A stretch of 64,000 nucleotides of DNA, taken from NCBI GenBank assembly GCA_021234155.1, contig JAJEKV010000035.1, positions 3,240,224 to 3,304,223 on the forward strand, given 5' to 3'. This DNA comes from Isoetes taiwanensis (taxonomy: Eukaryota; Streptophyta; Lycopodiopsida; Isoetales; Isoetaceae). The position numbers and the translations under genes were made by a program. This document shows positions 63,374 through 64,000 of the stretch, in pieces (within the stretch, counting starts at the first letter, position 1; each line of letters begins with the position of its first letter). Below the pieces are notes generated by a model, which saw nothing but the letters and a program-made list of their open reading frames with translations, made no database searches and was not told the origin of the DNA.

Positions 63374-64000
63374 CTAATTTCTTCGTTGTCTCGATTAATA
63401 GAGCGAGCCTGCTGGGGCGAATTAAAAATCAGAAAAGCTGGAAAGTGGAATCCATTTCGCAAAATCGATGCATTCTTTACCCATTCTTTATAAATACCTG
63501 AACGAGATCCTCAAGAACATCTGCTGCTAAATATTTCCAACAAATCCAAGCAGTATTACATCATATTCTGGCTCTGAATATCAAATAGAGAGATCTCTGC
63601 ATTTATGGAAGGCCATTGGACTAGCCTAGAATCGAACCTAAAAGGCCCAATTCGACTGAGAGTAACCTGAACTTCCCAAGGCCAGCCTCTGAGTTGAATT
63701 AGGATTGCCTATGCTGCTTTCGGCTGTAGATTTCTGTCAATATATTCTCATAAAACACCTTGATTTAGGCGACAACTATCTCACAACAGAGTTTCCAGGC
63801 AAATAACAGCCTGGATGAGTGACCCAATTTTCCATCTAATCTATTCCTATACAGAGACTTGCTCTTCTGCCCAGCGGCCCAGAAAGCAATATGGGTGAGC
63901 CTATACAACGATAGCATGCTCTATTTTTTATTTTGCTTGCCATGTTACTCAAAAATCAGAAAAAACCTCTTGTGCTTACTGCCTATGGGCATTGCATGAC
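63374..64000. other. Unassigned sequence to the window end
   Basis: Continues the sequence that was interrupted at 60231. No gene, repeat or RNA recognised. Confidence 0.4.

Noticed and set aside
1-64000. CRISPR arrays, bacterial operons, tRNA or rRNA genes
   Set aside because: Nothing of the kind is visible; the repeats present are minisatellites and transposon termini, and TGGTATCAGAGC motifs are retrotransposon primer sites, not tRNA genes.

Overview
The window is nuclear DNA of a land plant with a large, repeat-rich genome. Supporting this are spliced coding remnants with GT-AG introns, LTR retrotransposons primed by a plant initiator-tRNA-Met type binding site (TGGTATCAGAGC), plant-style chromoviruses, copia elements and hAT elements with 8-bp target duplications. 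Species cannot be fixed; a fern, lycophyte or gymnosperm is my guess only. Almost everything is transposon. The only non-transposon coding traces are a short spliced coiled-coil gene end at 134-861 and a few exon-like scraps.

Layout: 1-1.2 kb coiled-coil gene remnant. 1.8-3.5 kb broken copy A of an unusual gypsy family, abutting a 19-bp minisatellite (3.5-4.4 kb). 5.2 kb fragment of an unidentified DFAENY-motif protein. 5.5-15.5 kb a three-level nest: an old gypsy gag is split by a copia element (5957-15135, target duplication GTATC), which is itself split by a chromodomain gypsy (7972-13957, target duplication GAAGC). 16.4-17.1 kb second 19-bp minisatellite in the opposite orientation. 17.9-24.9 kb LTR pieces and copy C (long LTR at 23704-24887). 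24.9-44.8 kb copy B, split in gag by a 12-kb hAT element (27876-39917) and in its upstream ORF by a 538-bp hAT MITE (41317-41854). 45.1-50.2 kb copia element with an almost missing 5' LTR. 50.6-59.5 kb copy D, holding a 2.5-kb insert and a 142-bp poly(A) retroposon. 60.2-63.4 kb internally deleted copia with good LTRs and target duplications.

The most interesting system is the gypsy family of copies A-D. Upstream of gag and on the same strand, these elements carry (i) an ORF whose C-terminal 86 residues are a histone H3 fold with CENH3-like signatures (copies A, B, C), (ii) a pair of 65-70-nt near-perfect palindromes whose stem sequences differ between copies while pairing is kept, and (iii) a further protein of about 500 aa, here called X, with its own TATA-like box (copies A, B, D). 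They are followed by gag, protease, RT, RNase H, integrase and, in copy D, a C-terminal chromodomain. An element that encodes both a chromodomain and an H3-like protein suggests a chromatin- or centromere-directed strategy. That interpretation is inference; the ORFs and palindromes are read directly from the sequence.
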